Source of the DNA: Bordetella parapertussis
GTDB taxonomy: Bacteria; Pseudomonadota; Gammaproteobacteria; Burkholderiales; Burkholderiaceae_C
Length of the DNA: 31,920 nt
NCBI GenBank assembly: GCA_945890735.1
Contig: CAMDCZ010000025.1
Location: 1 to 31,920 of the forward strand
Direction: 5' to 3'
Below, in pieces: positions 16,336 through 23,742 of the stretch. A program made the translations under genes and the position numbers. Positions within the stretch are counted from its first letter, which is position 1. The number at the start of each line of letters is the position of its first letter. The notes under the pieces were generated by a model, which was given only the letters and a program-made list of their open reading frames with translations, was not told where the DNA came from and did no database searches.

Positions 16336-16701
16336 ATGCTAAGCAAAAAACAGCAGCGTCTGCGCCGTTCGCGTCAAACCCGTATCCGCATTGCCACGCA
16401 AGGCGTTGCACGTTTGATGGTCAACCGCACCAATTTGCACATCTACGCCAGCGTCATTTCTGGCGACGGCACCAAAGTGATTGCCTCGGCCTCTACCGCT
16501 GAAGCCGATGTTCGCAAGAGCTTGGGCGCAGTCGGCAAAGGTGGCAACCAACACGCCGCCGAAATGATCGGCAAGCGCATCGCTGAAAAAGCCAAAGCCG
16601 CTGGCGTGGAAAAAGTCGCTTTCGACCGCTCAGGCTTTGCCTACCACGGTCGCGTCAAATCATTGGCCGAAGCCGCACGTGCTGCCGGCTTGCAGTTCTA
16701 A
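16336..16701 (+). CDS. rplR: 50S ribosomal protein L18
   Basis: A 121-residue L18, a 5S rRNA-binding protein. The basic N-terminus (MLSKKQQRLRRSRQTRIRI) and the C-terminal FDRSGFAYHGRVKSLAEAAR are typical. AAGGAG lies in the 11-base gap after rplF. Confidence 0.97.
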   Translation: MLSKKQQRLRRSRQTRIRIATQGVARLMVNRTNLHIYASVISGDGTKVIASASTAEADVRKSLGAVGKGGNQHAAEMIGKRIAEKAKAAGVEKVAFDRSGFAYHGRVKSLAEAARAAGLQF

Positions 16702-16719
16702 CAGACACGGATACACACC

Positions 16720-17238
16720 ATGGCAAAAGTTCAAGCTAAAGTGCAAGACGACAGTCGTGACGACGGTCTGAAGGAAAAAATGATCGCGGTCAACCGCGTG
16801 ACCAAAGTGGTCAAGGGTGGTCGCATCCTCGGCTTCGCAGCGCTCACCGTGGTCGGTGATGGCGATGGTCGCGTCGGCATGGGCAAAGGCAAATCCAAAG
16901 AAGTGCCTGCGGCTGTGCAAAAAGCGATGGAAGAAGCCCGTCGCAACATGCACAAAGTGTCATTGAAAAACGGCACCATCCATCACAACGTCACTGGCCA
17001 CCACGGTGCAGCCAGCGTACAAATGGCACCCGCCCCCAAAGGCACCGGCATCATCGCTGGTGGCCCCATGCGTGCGGTGTTTGAAGTCATGGGCATCACC
17101 GACATCGTGGCCAAAAGCCATGGTTCGAGCAACCCTTACAACATGGTTCGCGCCACATTTGATGCATTGATCAAATCCACCACCGCATCGGAAGTTGCGG
17201 CCAAGCGTGGCAAGACCGTCGAAGAACTCTTCGTCTAA
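16720..17238 (+). CDS. rpsE: 30S ribosomal protein S5
   Basis: A 172-residue S5 with the N-terminal double-stranded RNA-binding fold (VNRVTKVVKGGRILGFAALT) and the C-terminal domain (SSNPYNMVRATFDAL). S5 acts in decoding accuracy and mRNA unwinding at the entry channel. Length and motifs are normal; it is followed by rpmD after 15 bases. Confidence 0.97.
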   Translation: MAKVQAKVQDDSRDDGLKEKMIAVNRVTKVVKGGRILGFAALTVVGDGDGRVGMGKGKSKEVPAAVQKAMEEARRNMHKVSLKNGTIHHNVTGHHGAASVQMAPAPKGTGIIAGGPMRAVFEVMGITDIVAKSHGSSNPYNMVRATFDALIKSTTASEVAAKRGKTVEELFV

Positions 17239-17253
17239 TCCGGGAGCAACGAC

Positions 17254-17439
17254 ATGTCCACATCTACCTCTACCGTCAAAGTGCAGTTGGTGCGCAGCCC
17301 GATCGGCACCAAAGAGTCACACCGCGCCACCGTGCGTGGTTTGGGCTTGCGCAAAATCGGCAGCACCAGCGAACTGCAAGACACACCTGCAGTGCGCGGA
17401 ATGATCAACAAGATCAGCTACCTGGTCAAAGTTCTCTAA
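17254..17439 (+). CDS. rpmD: 50S ribosomal protein L30
   Basis: A 61-residue L30. The family core is VRSPIGTKESHRATVRGLGL followed by the K-I-G-S element. L30 binds the 23S rRNA domain II/V junction. It is between rpsE and rplO as in most bacteria, with GGGAG upstream. Confidence 0.96.
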   Translation: MSTSTSTVKVQLVRSPIGTKESHRATVRGLGLRKIGSTSELQDTPAVRGMINKISYLVKVL

Positions 17440-17448
17440 GGGTCAGCC

Positions 17449-17880
17449 ATGCAACTCAATGAAATCAAGCCAGCAGATGGCTCCCGCAAAGACCGCCGCC
17501 GTGTTGGCCGCGGTATCGGTTCGGGTCTGGGTAAAACCGCAGGCCGTGGCCACAAAGGTCAAAAATCTCGCTCAGGCGGCTACCACAAAGTGGGTTTTGA
17601 GGGCGGTCAAATGCCTTTGCAGCGCCGTTTGCCCAAGCGCGGCTTCAAGTCACACAGCCTGAAGTACAACGAAGAAGTCACACTGACTTCTTTGCAAGCC
17701 TTGGACATCACGGACATCGACATCTTGGCGCTCAAGACCGCAGGTCTGGTCAGCCAAATGGCCAAGGTGGTCAAAGTCATCAAGACCGGCGAGCTTTCAC
17801 GCGCTGTCAAATTGACCGGCGTGGGTGCCACTGCTGGCGCCAAAGCTGCCATTGAAGCCGCTGGCGGCTCGGTCGCGTAA
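17449..17880 (+). CDS. rplO: 50S ribosomal protein L15
   Basis: A 143-residue L15. The very basic, Gly-rich N-terminal tail (RRRVGRGIGSGLGKTAGRGH and KGQKSRSGG, residues about 17-45) threads into 23S rRNA, and the C-terminal domain ends AAIEAAGGSVA. It precedes secY by 17 bases, the normal order. Confidence 0.97.
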   Translation: MQLNEIKPADGSRKDRRRVGRGIGSGLGKTAGRGHKGQKSRSGGYHKVGFEGGQMPLQRRLPKRGFKSHSLKYNEEVTLTSLQALDITDIDILALKTAGLVSQMAKVVKVIKTGELSRAVKLTGVGATAGAKAAIEAAGGSVA

Positions 17881-17897
17881 AGCGCAGGAGAAAACAC

Positions 17898-19214
17898 TTG
17901 GCAACCAACGCGTCCATGGCCAATAAAGACAAGTACGGAGACTTGCGTCGCCGTCTCGTCTTTTTGCTGCTCGCCTTGGTGGTTTACCGTCTGGGCACCC
18001 ACATCCCGGTGCCGGGCATTGACCCCAACCAGCTGGCGCAATTGTTCAAAGGCGAGCAAAACGGCATCCTGAACCTGTTCAACATGTTCTCCGGTGGAGC
18101 GTTGTCGCGTTTCAGTATTTTGGCGCTTGGCATCATGCCTTACATCTCTGCATCGATCATCATGCAGCTGATGTCTTACGTGGTGCCCAGCATGGAAGCC
18201 TTGAAAAAAGAAGGCGAAGCCGGTCGTCGCAAGATCACCCAATACACCCGTTACGGCACATTGGGCTTGGCCATTTTCCAGTCCTTGGGCATTGCCATGG
18301 CGCTCGAGTCATCGGCTGGTTTGGTGATCTCCCCTGGCATCGGCTTTCGCGTGACTTCCGTCGTTTCATTGACCGCCGGCACCATGTTCCTGATGTGGCT
18401 GGGAGAGCAAATCACCGAGCGCGGTTTGGGCAACGGCATCTCCATCATCATCTTTGCGGGCATCGCTGCTGGCTTGCCCAGCTCGATCGGCGGTTTGCTG
18501 GAGTTGGTTCGCACCGGTTCCATGAGCATCATTGTGGCTTTGCTGATTGTGCTGCTGGTTGCCTTGATCACTTACTTCGTGGTGTTTGTTGAGCGTGGCC
18601 AGCGCAAGATCTTGGTCAACTACGCGCGCCGTCAAGTGGGCAACAAGGTCTATGGTGGACAGTCTTCTCACCTGCCCCTGAAGCTCAACATGGCGGGTGT
18701 CATCCCTCCGATTTTTGCTTCTTCCATCATTTTGCTGCCCTCGACCATCGTCAGTTGGTTCAGCACCGGCGACAGCATGATTTGGTTGAAGGACATTTCT
18801 GCGGCATTGGCCCCTGGTCAGCCCGTTTATGTGATGTTGTATGCGGTTGCCATTGTGTTTTTCTGCTTTTTCTACACTGCTTTGGTGTTCAACAGCCGCG
18901 AGACGGCAGACAACCTGAAGAAAAGCGGCGGCTTCATCCCTGGCATTCGCCCCGGTGACCAAACCGCCCGTTTCATCGACAAGATTTTGTTGCGTTTGAC
19001 ATTCGCTGGTGCGATCTACATCACCTTTGTTTGTCTGGTGCCCGAATTTCTCATCCTCAAGTACAACGTGCCTTTCTACTTTGGTGGCACGTCGTTGCTG
19101 ATCATCGTGGTTGTCACCATGGACTTCATGGCCCAAGTGCAAAACTACCTGATGAGCCAGCAATATGAATCGCTGCTCAAAAAGGCCAACTTCAAGATGG
19201 CTCCAGGTGGTTGA
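17898..19214 (+). CDS. secY: Preprotein translocase subunit SecY
   Basis: A 438-residue protein that forms the protein-conducting channel of the SecYEG translocon in the inner membrane. About ten hydrophobic spans are visible, starting with LVFLLLALVVYRLG. Diagnostic elements include GTHIPVPGID (plug region), WLGEQITERGLGNGIS and the cytoplasmic loop RRQVGNKVYGGQSSHLPLKL. I chose the TTG start at 17898, because AGGAG (17886-17890) lies 7 bases before it and the resulting MATN N-terminus matches what I recall of Burkholderiales SecY. The next ATG (17916) is too far from that site. It is in the spc operon, followed by infA after 8 bases. Confidence 0.97.
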   Translation: MATNASMANKDKYGDLRRRLVFLLLALVVYRLGTHIPVPGIDPNQLAQLFKGEQNGILNLFNMFSGGALSRFSILALGIMPYISASIIMQLMSYVVPSMEALKKEGEAGRRKITQYTRYGTLGLAIFQSLGIAMALESSAGLVISPGIGFRVTSVVSLTAGTMFLMWLGEQITERGLGNGISIIIFAGIAAGLPSSIGGLLELVRTGSMSIIVALLIVLLVALITYFVVFVERGQRKILVNYARRQVGNKVYGGQSSHLPLKLNMAGVIPPIFASSIILLPSTIVSWFSTGDSMIWLKDISAALAPGQPVYVMLYAVAIVFFCFFYTALVFNSRETADNLKKSGGFIPGIRPGDQTARFIDKILLRLTFAGAIYITFVCLVPEFLILKYNVPFYFGGTSLLIIVVVTMDFMAQVQNYLMSQQYESLLKKANFKMAPGG

Positions 19215-19222
19215 TTGGGCGC

Positions 19223-19441
19223 ATGGCAAAGGACGATGTCATCCAGATGCAAGGAGAGGTTGTTGAAAACCTCCCCAATGCCACCTTCCGGGTCAAACTG
19301 GAAAACGGCCATGTGGTGCTCGGACACATCTCCGGCAAGATGCGGATGCACTACATCCGAATCCTGCCAGGGGACAAAGTGACGGTTGAGTTAACGCCCT
19401 ACGATTTGAGCAGGGCAAGGATTGTGTTTCGCGCCAAGTAA
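19223..19441 (+). CDS. infA: Translation initiation factor IF-1
   Basis: A 72-residue IF-1, a single S1/OB-fold domain that binds the ribosomal A site during initiation. The sequence MAKDDVIQMQGEVVENLPNA and GKMRMHYIRILPGDKVTVEL (quoted in part) is characteristic. The ATG at 19223 gives the standard length; an upstream in-frame TTG (19211) overlaps the secY end and is rejected. It ends 67 bases before rpmJ, and that gap holds a hairpin. Confidence 0.96.
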   Translation: MAKDDVIQMQGEVVENLPNATFRVKLENGHVVLGHISGKMRMHYIRILPGDKVTVELTPYDLSRARIVFRAK

Positions 19442-19466
19442 GGCGCAAAACATGCAGAGTTTGTTG

Positions 19467-19497
19467 GGATGCGCAAAGGTGTGCATCCTGGGTTTTT
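19467..19497 (+). terminator. Attenuator-like hairpin between infA and rpmJ
   Basis: A 9-bp stem with one G-U pair and a 4-base loop (arms 19467-19475 and 19480-19488), followed four bases later by five T residues (19493-19497). It resembles an intrinsic terminator. Because rpmJ begins 12 bases further on and has a good AGGAG site (19498-19502), it can only be partial; I infer an attenuator or a processing site within the operon. Confidence 0.45.
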
Positions 19498-19508
19498 AGG
19501 AGAATGAA

Positions 19509-19622
19509 ATGAAAGTTTCGGCTTCGGTCAAAACAATTTGCCGCAACTGCAAGATCATCCGCCGCAAGGGCGTGGTGCGTGTCATCTGCACGGACCCACG
19601 TCACAAACAGCGTCAAGGCTGA
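19509..19622 (+). CDS. rpmJ: 50S ribosomal protein L36 (zinc-binding form)
   Basis: A 37-residue protein read directly from the sequence: it begins MKVSASVKTICRNC and ends DPRHKQRQG. The zinc ribbon is complete, with Cys11, Cys14, Cys27 and His32, so this is the C+ form of L36. AGGAG lies 6 bases before the ATG. An ATG five bases upstream (19504) is followed at once by a stop in its frame. It is located between infA and rpsM as in most bacteria. Confidence 0.95.
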   Translation: MKVSASVKTICRNCKIIRRKGVVRVICTDPRHKQRQG

Positions 19623-19650
19623 TCTTTCACCGCATTAAAGAGGTCACAAC

Positions 19651-20016
19651 ATGGCACGTATCGCTGGTATCAACATCCCACCGCACAAGCACACTGAAAT
19701 TGGCTTGACATCCATTTTTGGCATTGGTCGCACACGCGCTCGCAAAATTTGCGAAGCCTGCGGCATCGACTACGCCAAGAAAATCAAAGATCTGACCGAT
19801 TCAGACCTTGAAAAAATCCGCGACCAGATCGCCTTGTTCACCATCGAAGGCGATTTGCGCCGTGAAACCACCATGAACATCAAGCGTTTGATGGACATCG
19901 GTTGTTACCGTGGTTTCCGCCATCGCCGTGGCTTGCCCATGCGCGGTCAGCGCACACGCACCAATGCACGCACGCGCAAAGGCCCCCGCAAGGCGGCTCA
20001 ATCGCTGAAGAAATAA
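19651..20016 (+). CDS. rpsM: 30S ribosomal protein S13
   Basis: A 121-residue S13 with the helix-two-turns-helix segment (FGIGRTRARKICEACGI, about 24-40) and the basic tail RGQRTRTNARTRKGPRK. S13 lies in the head of the small subunit and contacts the P-site tRNA and L5. It opens the alpha-operon part of the cluster; in E. coli S4 represses translation at this gene's leader, and no clear pseudoknot could be drawn by eye in the 28-base gap here. Confidence 0.97.
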   Translation: MARIAGINIPPHKHTEIGLTSIFGIGRTRARKICEACGIDYAKKIKDLTDSDLEKIRDQIALFTIEGDLRRETTMNIKRLMDIGCYRGFRHRRGLPMRGQRTRTNARTRKGPRKAAQSLKK

Positions 20017-20028
20017 AGAGGGAACCCC

Positions 20029-20433
20029 ATGGCAAAAGCACCCGTCAATTCAGCCGCACAACGCGTGCGCAAGAAGGTTCGCAAAAACGTTGCGGACGGC
20101 ATCGCGCACGTTCACGCGTCTTTCAACAACACCATCATCACCATCACCGATCGTCAAGGCAACGCTTTGTCTTGGGCTTCGTCGGGTGGTCAAGGTTTCA
20201 AGGGCTCACGCAAGTCCACACCGTTTGCCGCTCAGGTGGCTTCCGAAGTGGCTGGCCGTGCTGCCATTGATCAGGGCATCAAGAACCTCGATGTGGAGAT
20301 CAAAGGTCCCGGCCCCGGCCGTGAATCTTCGGTTCGCGCATTGGCAGCCCTGGGCATTCGCATCAACTCCATCTCTGATGTGACGCCGGTTCCTCACAAC
20401 GGATGCCGTCCGCAAAAGCGCCGTCGCATCTGA
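20029..20433 (+). CDS. rpsK: 30S ribosomal protein S11
   Basis: A 134-residue S11, part of the platform of the small subunit near the mRNA exit site. The motifs HASFNNTIITITDRQGNALS and the C-terminal HNGCRPQKRRRI are diagnostic. It has GAGGGAA upstream of the ATG and follows rpsM by 12 bases. Confidence 0.97.
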   Translation: MAKAPVNSAAQRVRKKVRKNVADGIAHVHASFNNTIITITDRQGNALSWASSGGQGFKGSRKSTPFAAQVASEVAGRAAIDQGIKNLDVEIKGPGPGRESSVRALAALGIRINSISDVTPVPHNGCRPQKRRRI

Positions 20434-20451
20434 TTTCAAACCAAGCCCACC

Positions 20452-20494
20452 GCCGTTGGTGATTTCACCGACGGCTCCCCGTGCTCTGCACGGG
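20452..20494 (+). other. Two tandem hairpins between rpsK and rpsD
   Basis: The 85-base gap contains two adjacent stem-loops. The first pairs 20452-20462 with 20465-20475 (11 complementary positions, one G-U; the innermost pairs must open to form a loop). The second is a perfect 7-bp stem, CCCGTGC (20478-20484) and GCACGGG (20488-20494), with a 3-base loop. No T tract follows. rpsD starts 24 bases later with AAGGAA, so the structures sit close to its ribosome site and could influence S4 translation or mRNA processing. That role is inference. Confidence 0.55.
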
Positions 20495-20518
20495 CAGTTG
20501 ACATAAAAGGAAGTTCAA

Positions 20519-21142
20519 GTGGCACGTTACTTAGGCCCCAAGGCCAAACTCTCACGCCGTGAAGGCACCGATCTGTTCTTGAAGAGCGCACGTCGCTCGA
20601 TCGCGGACAAAGCCAAATTCGACAGCAAACCAGGCCAGCATGGCCGCACCTCTGGTCAGCGCATGTCTGACTTCGGTTTGCAGTTGCGTGAAAAACAAAA
20701 AGTCAAGCGCATGTACGGCGTGTTGGAGCGTCAGTTCCGCCGCTACTTTGCGATGGCTGACCAGCAAAAGGGCAACACCGGTTCCAACCTGTTGTCTTTG
20801 CTTGAATCGCGTCTGGACAATGTGGTTTACCGCATGGGTTTTGGCTCCACACGTGCTGAAGCGCGTCAGTTGGTGTCGCACAAAGCCATCACGGTCAACG
20901 GCCACCAAGTCAACATCCCTTCTTATTTGGTCAAAGCCGGTGACGTGGTCAGCGTGCGTGAGAAATCCAAAAAGCAAGGCCGTGTGCTTGAGGCTCTCCA
21001 ATTGGCCACCCAAGTCGGCATGCCTGCATGGGTTGACGTCAATGTGGACAAAGCTGAAGGCGTCTTCAAGAAGACCCCTGACCGTGACGAATTTGCGGCT
21101 GACATCAACGAATCCCTGATCGTTGAGTTGTATTCGCGTTAA
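20519..21142 (+). CDS. rpsD: 30S ribosomal protein S4
   Basis: A 207-residue S4, a primary 16S rRNA-binding protein needed for assembly and decoding fidelity. It begins MARYLGPKAKLSRREGTDLF and contains the S4 RNA-binding domain (ESRLDNVVYRMGFGSTRAEA and RQLVSHKAITVNGHQVNIPS). The start is GTG at 20519 with AAGGAA 6 bases upstream. In enterobacteria S4 also autoregulates the alpha operon. Flanking gaps of 85 and 106 bases both hold hairpins. Confidence 0.96.
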   Translation: MARYLGPKAKLSRREGTDLFLKSARRSIADKAKFDSKPGQHGRTSGQRMSDFGLQLREKQKVKRMYGVLERQFRRYFAMADQQKGNTGSNLLSLLESRLDNVVYRMGFGSTRAEARQLVSHKAITVNGHQVNIPSYLVKAGDVVSVREKSKKQGRVLEALQLATQVGMPAWVDVNVDKAEGVFKKTPDRDEFAADINESLIVELYSR

Positions 21143-21144
21143 CC

Positions 21145-21194
21145 GGGGCCGTCAGGCTCCATGAATCCGCCGCCCTGGGCATGGTTGTCCAGGG
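21145..21194 (+). other. Hairpins between rpsD and rpoA
   Basis: The 106-base gap has a 6-bp stem with one G-U pair just after the rpsD stop (21145-21150 with 21155-21160). A stronger 9-bp stem with one G-U pair and a TGGT loop follows (21173-21181 with 21186-21194). Neither is followed by a T tract. A good purine-rich site (GAGAGG, 21235-21240) precedes rpoA. I infer intercistronic structures that may set the level of rpoA relative to the ribosomal proteins. Confidence 0.5.
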
Positions 21195-21248
21195 GTCATC
21201 ATCCGCCTTACCGGTGTAACGAGCCGGGGGTATTGAGAGGAAAAACGA

Positions 21249-22244
21249 ATGCAAACAAATCTCCTGAAGCCCAAAGCCATTCAAGTCGAACAACTTGGCC
21301 ACAACAAATCCAAGGTCACCTTGGAGCCGTTCGAGCGTGGCTATGGACACACCCTGGGCAATGCTTTGCGCCGCGTGTTGTTGTCTTCCATGGTTGGCTA
21401 CGCAGTCACCGATGTCACCATCGCTGGCGTGTTGCACGAGTACTCATCCATTGACGGCGTGCAAGAAGACGTGGTGAATATTTTGTTGAACTTGAAGGGC
21501 GTGGTCTTCAAGTTACACAACCGTGACGAAGTCACTTTGAGTTTGCGCAAGGACGGCGAAGGCCAGGTCACAGCAGCAGACATCCAAACACCGCACGACG
21601 TAGAAATCATCAACCCAGAGCACGTGATTGCCAATTTGTCGCACGGCGGCAAGATCGACATCCAACTCAAGGTGGAAAAAGGCCGTGGCTATGTGCCTGG
21701 CAGCATGCGCCGCCATGCCGACGAAGTCAACAAATCCATCGGCCGCATTGTGCTCGATGCATCGTTCTCGCCCGTCAAGCGCGTGAGCTACAGCGTTGAA
21801 AACGCCCGTGTCGAACAACGCACCGACTTGGACCGCTTGGTGGTTGAGATTGAAACCAACGGTGCGATCACCGCTGAAGACGCTGTGCGTTCTTCCGCCA
21901 AAATTTTGGTCGAACAACTCGCGGTGTTTGCACAGTTAGAGGGCGGCGAATTGGCGGCCTTCGATTCACCCGCGCCACGCAGCACACAGCAAGTCGATCC
22001 GATTTTGTTGCGCCCTGTGGACGAACTCGAACTCACCGTGCGTTCGGCCAATTGCTTGAAAGCAGAAAACATTTTCTACATCGGCGATTTGATCCAACGC
22101 ACCGAAAACGAACTGTTGAAAACCCCGAACCTGGGCCGCAAGTCTTTGAACGAAATCAAAGAAGTGTTGGCTTCACGTGGTTTGACTTTGGGCATGAAGC
22201 TCGAAGGCTGGCCACCTGCCGGTTTGGAAGCCAAGCGTATTTGA
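21249..22244 (+). CDS. rpoA: DNA-directed RNA polymerase subunit alpha
   Basis: A 331-residue alpha subunit. The N-terminal domain (to about residue 235) dimerises and nucleates polymerase assembly; it shows EPFERGYGHTLGNALRRVLL near residues 27-46. The C-terminal domain (about 250-320) contacts UP elements and activators and contains LTVRSANCLKAENIFYIGDL and KTPNLGRKSLNEIKEVLASR, very close to E. coli. Length is standard for betaproteobacteria. It lies between rpsD and rplQ as in nearly all proteobacteria. Confidence 0.98.
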   Translation: MQTNLLKPKAIQVEQLGHNKSKVTLEPFERGYGHTLGNALRRVLLSSMVGYAVTDVTIAGVLHEYSSIDGVQEDVVNILLNLKGVVFKLHNRDEVTLSLRKDGEGQVTAADIQTPHDVEIINPEHVIANLSHGGKIDIQLKVEKGRGYVPGSMRRHADEVNKSIGRIVLDASFSPVKRVSYSVENARVEQRTDLDRLVVEIETNGAITAEDAVRSSAKILVEQLAVFAQLEGGELAAFDSPAPRSTQQVDPILLRPVDELELTVRSANCLKAENIFYIGDLIQRTENELLKTPNLGRKSLNEIKEVLASRGLTLGMKLEGWPPAGLEAKRI

Positions 22245-22273
22245 ATAAGCAACAACCAGTTGCAAAACCCCTG

Positions 22274-22290
22274 GCCGTACCTGATACGGC
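22274..22290 (+). other. Hairpin between rpoA and rplQ
   Basis: A perfect 6-bp stem, GCCGTA (22274-22279) and TACGGC (22285-22290), with a 5-base loop, in the middle of the 85-base gap. There is no T tract. It is consistent with the other intercistronic hairpins in this part of the operon. Confidence 0.45.
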
Positions 22291-22329
22291 GGCCGGCAAA
22301 ACAAGCGTCAGTCAAGAAAGGACAACACC

Positions 22330-22722
22330 ATGCGTCACGGACACGGACTCCGAAAACTCAACCGCACCAGCTCACACCGGTTGGCCATGTTGCAAAACAT
22401 GATGAACTCGTTGATCGAGCACGAAGCCATCAAAACCACTTTGCCCAAGGCCAAAGAACTGCGCCGCGTGATCGAGCCCATGCTCACACTCGCCAAAGAA
22501 CCCACCTTGTCCAACAAGCGTTTGGCTTTCAACCGCTTGCGCAACCGCGACAACGTGGTCAAGTTGTTTGCCGAACTCGGCCCCCGTTACAAAACACGTC
22601 CCGGCGGTTACACACGCATTTTGAAAATGGGTTACCGCGTTGGTGACAATGCACCCATGGCCTTGGTTGAATTGGTGGACCGTCCAGACATCACCGAAAC
22701 ACCCACTGCTGCAGCTGAATAA
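22330..22722 (+). CDS. rplQ: 50S ribosomal protein L17
   Basis: A 130-residue L17. It begins MRHGHGLRKLNRTSSHRLAM and contains RPGGYTRILKMGYRVGDNAP (about 96-115), both diagnostic. L17 lies near the polypeptide exit tunnel. It has AAAGGA upstream of its ATG and is the last protein gene of the alpha operon, 22 bases before an initiator tRNA gene. Confidence 0.97.
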   Translation: MRHGHGLRKLNRTSSHRLAMLQNMMNSLIEHEAIKTTLPKAKELRRVIEPMLTLAKEPTLSNKRLAFNRLRNRDNVVKLFAELGPRYKTRPGGYTRILKMGYRVGDNAPMALVELVDRPDITETPTAAAE

Positions 22723-22726
22723 CAGC

Positions 22727-22732
22727 TACAAT
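22727..22732 (+). promoter_or_regulatory. Possible -10 element for the tRNA gene
   Basis: TACAAT matches the sigma-70 -10 consensus at 5 of 6 positions. A start about 7 bases downstream would leave a leader of roughly 6 bases before the tRNA, a common layout for tRNA genes. No convincing -35 element was found at 16-18 bases upstream, so this remains tentative. Confidence 0.35.
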
Positions 22733-22744
22733 CACCTCACACGA

Positions 22745-22821
<77 letters not shown>

Positions 22822-22829
22822 AACACACG

Positions 22830-22855
22830 ACGCCCACTTCTCAGTGGGCGTTTTG
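22830..22855 (+). terminator. Intrinsic terminator after the tRNA-fMet gene
   Basis: A 9-bp perfect stem (ACGCCCACT at 22830-22838 and AGTGGGCGT at 22843-22851) with a TCTC loop, followed by a run of T at 22851-22854. It lies 8 bases after the CCA end and most likely closes the whole ribosomal-protein and tRNA unit. Confidence 0.9.
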
Positions 22856-22886
22856 CATGGCGAGCCCGCTTGGATACACACCACCC

Positions 22887-23723
22887 ATGTCCCCTTTGAA
22901 ACAAGCATTGCAAGAAGCATCTGGCCGTGCAGAGCGCATCGAGTTGAGCACGGCCTCAGGCACGCAGGTCTGGCATGTGTGGAACAAAGATGCAGGCCAT
23001 CCCTTGGTGCTGCTGCACGGCGGCAGTGGCAGCTGGAACCACTGGGTGCGCAATGTCTTGCCGCTGAGTCAGCAGCGTGCTGTCTGGGCCTTGGACACGC
23101 CAGGCTTGGGGGACTCTGAATTGCCTGCAGACGCGGTCGATGCGGATGACTTGGCCCTTCCGGTGGAACAAGGTTTGCAAGGTTTGTTCAAGCAAGCGCC
23201 CATCGATCTGGTGGGTTTTTCATTCGGTGGCTTGATCGCAGGATTTTTAGCAGCACATCAACCCATGCGCATCAAGCGGCTGGTGTTGGTGGGGGTTCCA
23301 GGCTTGGGCTTGTCCAACAACATCCCCAACATGCGAGGCTTTCGTGACAACATGAGCCCCGAAGAACGCGAGGCCGTGCACAAAAACAATTTACTGGCCA
23401 TCATGCTGCGCAACGAAGACCTGGTCACACCAGACTTGTTGGTCATGCAAGCGAGGAACGTAGAGCGCGACCGATTGCGCAGAAGGCGCATTGCACGCAG
23501 CGATGCGCTGCTGTCATTGCAAAGCCAATGGCAGTGTCAAGTGCATGGTATTTGGGGCGAACACGATGCACTGTATGAAGGCAAGCTGCCCGAGCTCAGG
23601 CAAGCCTTGACGCAATGTGATTTACGCAGCTTTACGTTGATCAAGGACGCTGGACATTGGGTGTCATACGAGCAAGCAGACGCCTTTAACCAACAGCTGT
23701 TGGCATGCCTGGCGAGTGCATGA
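22887..23723 (+). CDS. Alpha/beta-fold hydrolase
   Basis: A 278-residue hydrolase with the complete catalytic set: nucleophile Ser112 in GFSFGG, Asp227 in GEHDALY and His257 in DAGHWV. The oxyanion-hole loop is HGGSGSWNHW (44-53). It resembles the carbon-carbon-bond and ester hydrolases of aromatic catabolism (MhpC-like), but the substrate cannot be named from sequence. An in-frame ATG at 22857 lies directly at the preceding terminator's T run. I prefer the ATG at 22887, although no ribosome site precedes it; a weak TTGCAT-16-TACACA promoter would make the mRNA leaderless. It converges on the RidA gene with a 19-base gap, so a link to the CoA-dependent aromatic operon is possible but not shown. 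Confidence 0.85.
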   Translation: MSPLKQALQEASGRAERIELSTASGTQVWHVWNKDAGHPLVLLHGGSGSWNHWVRNVLPLSQQRAVWALDTPGLGDSELPADAVDADDLALPVEQGLQGLFKQAPIDLVGFSFGGLIAGFLAAHQPMRIKRLVLVGVPGLGLSNNIPNMRGFRDNMSPEEREAVHKNNLLAIMLRNEDLVTPDLLVMQARNVERDRLRRRRIARSDALLSLQSQWQCQVHGIWGEHDALYEGKLPELRQALTQCDLRSFTLIKDAGHWVSYEQADAFNQQLLACLASA

Positions 23724-23742
23724 GCAAGCAGCAACATCGCTT

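Noticed and set aside
20498..20503. TTGACA upstream of rpsD as a -35 element
   Set aside because: At 16-18 bases downstream the sequence is inside the rpsD start with no -10-like hexamer; it is probably chance.
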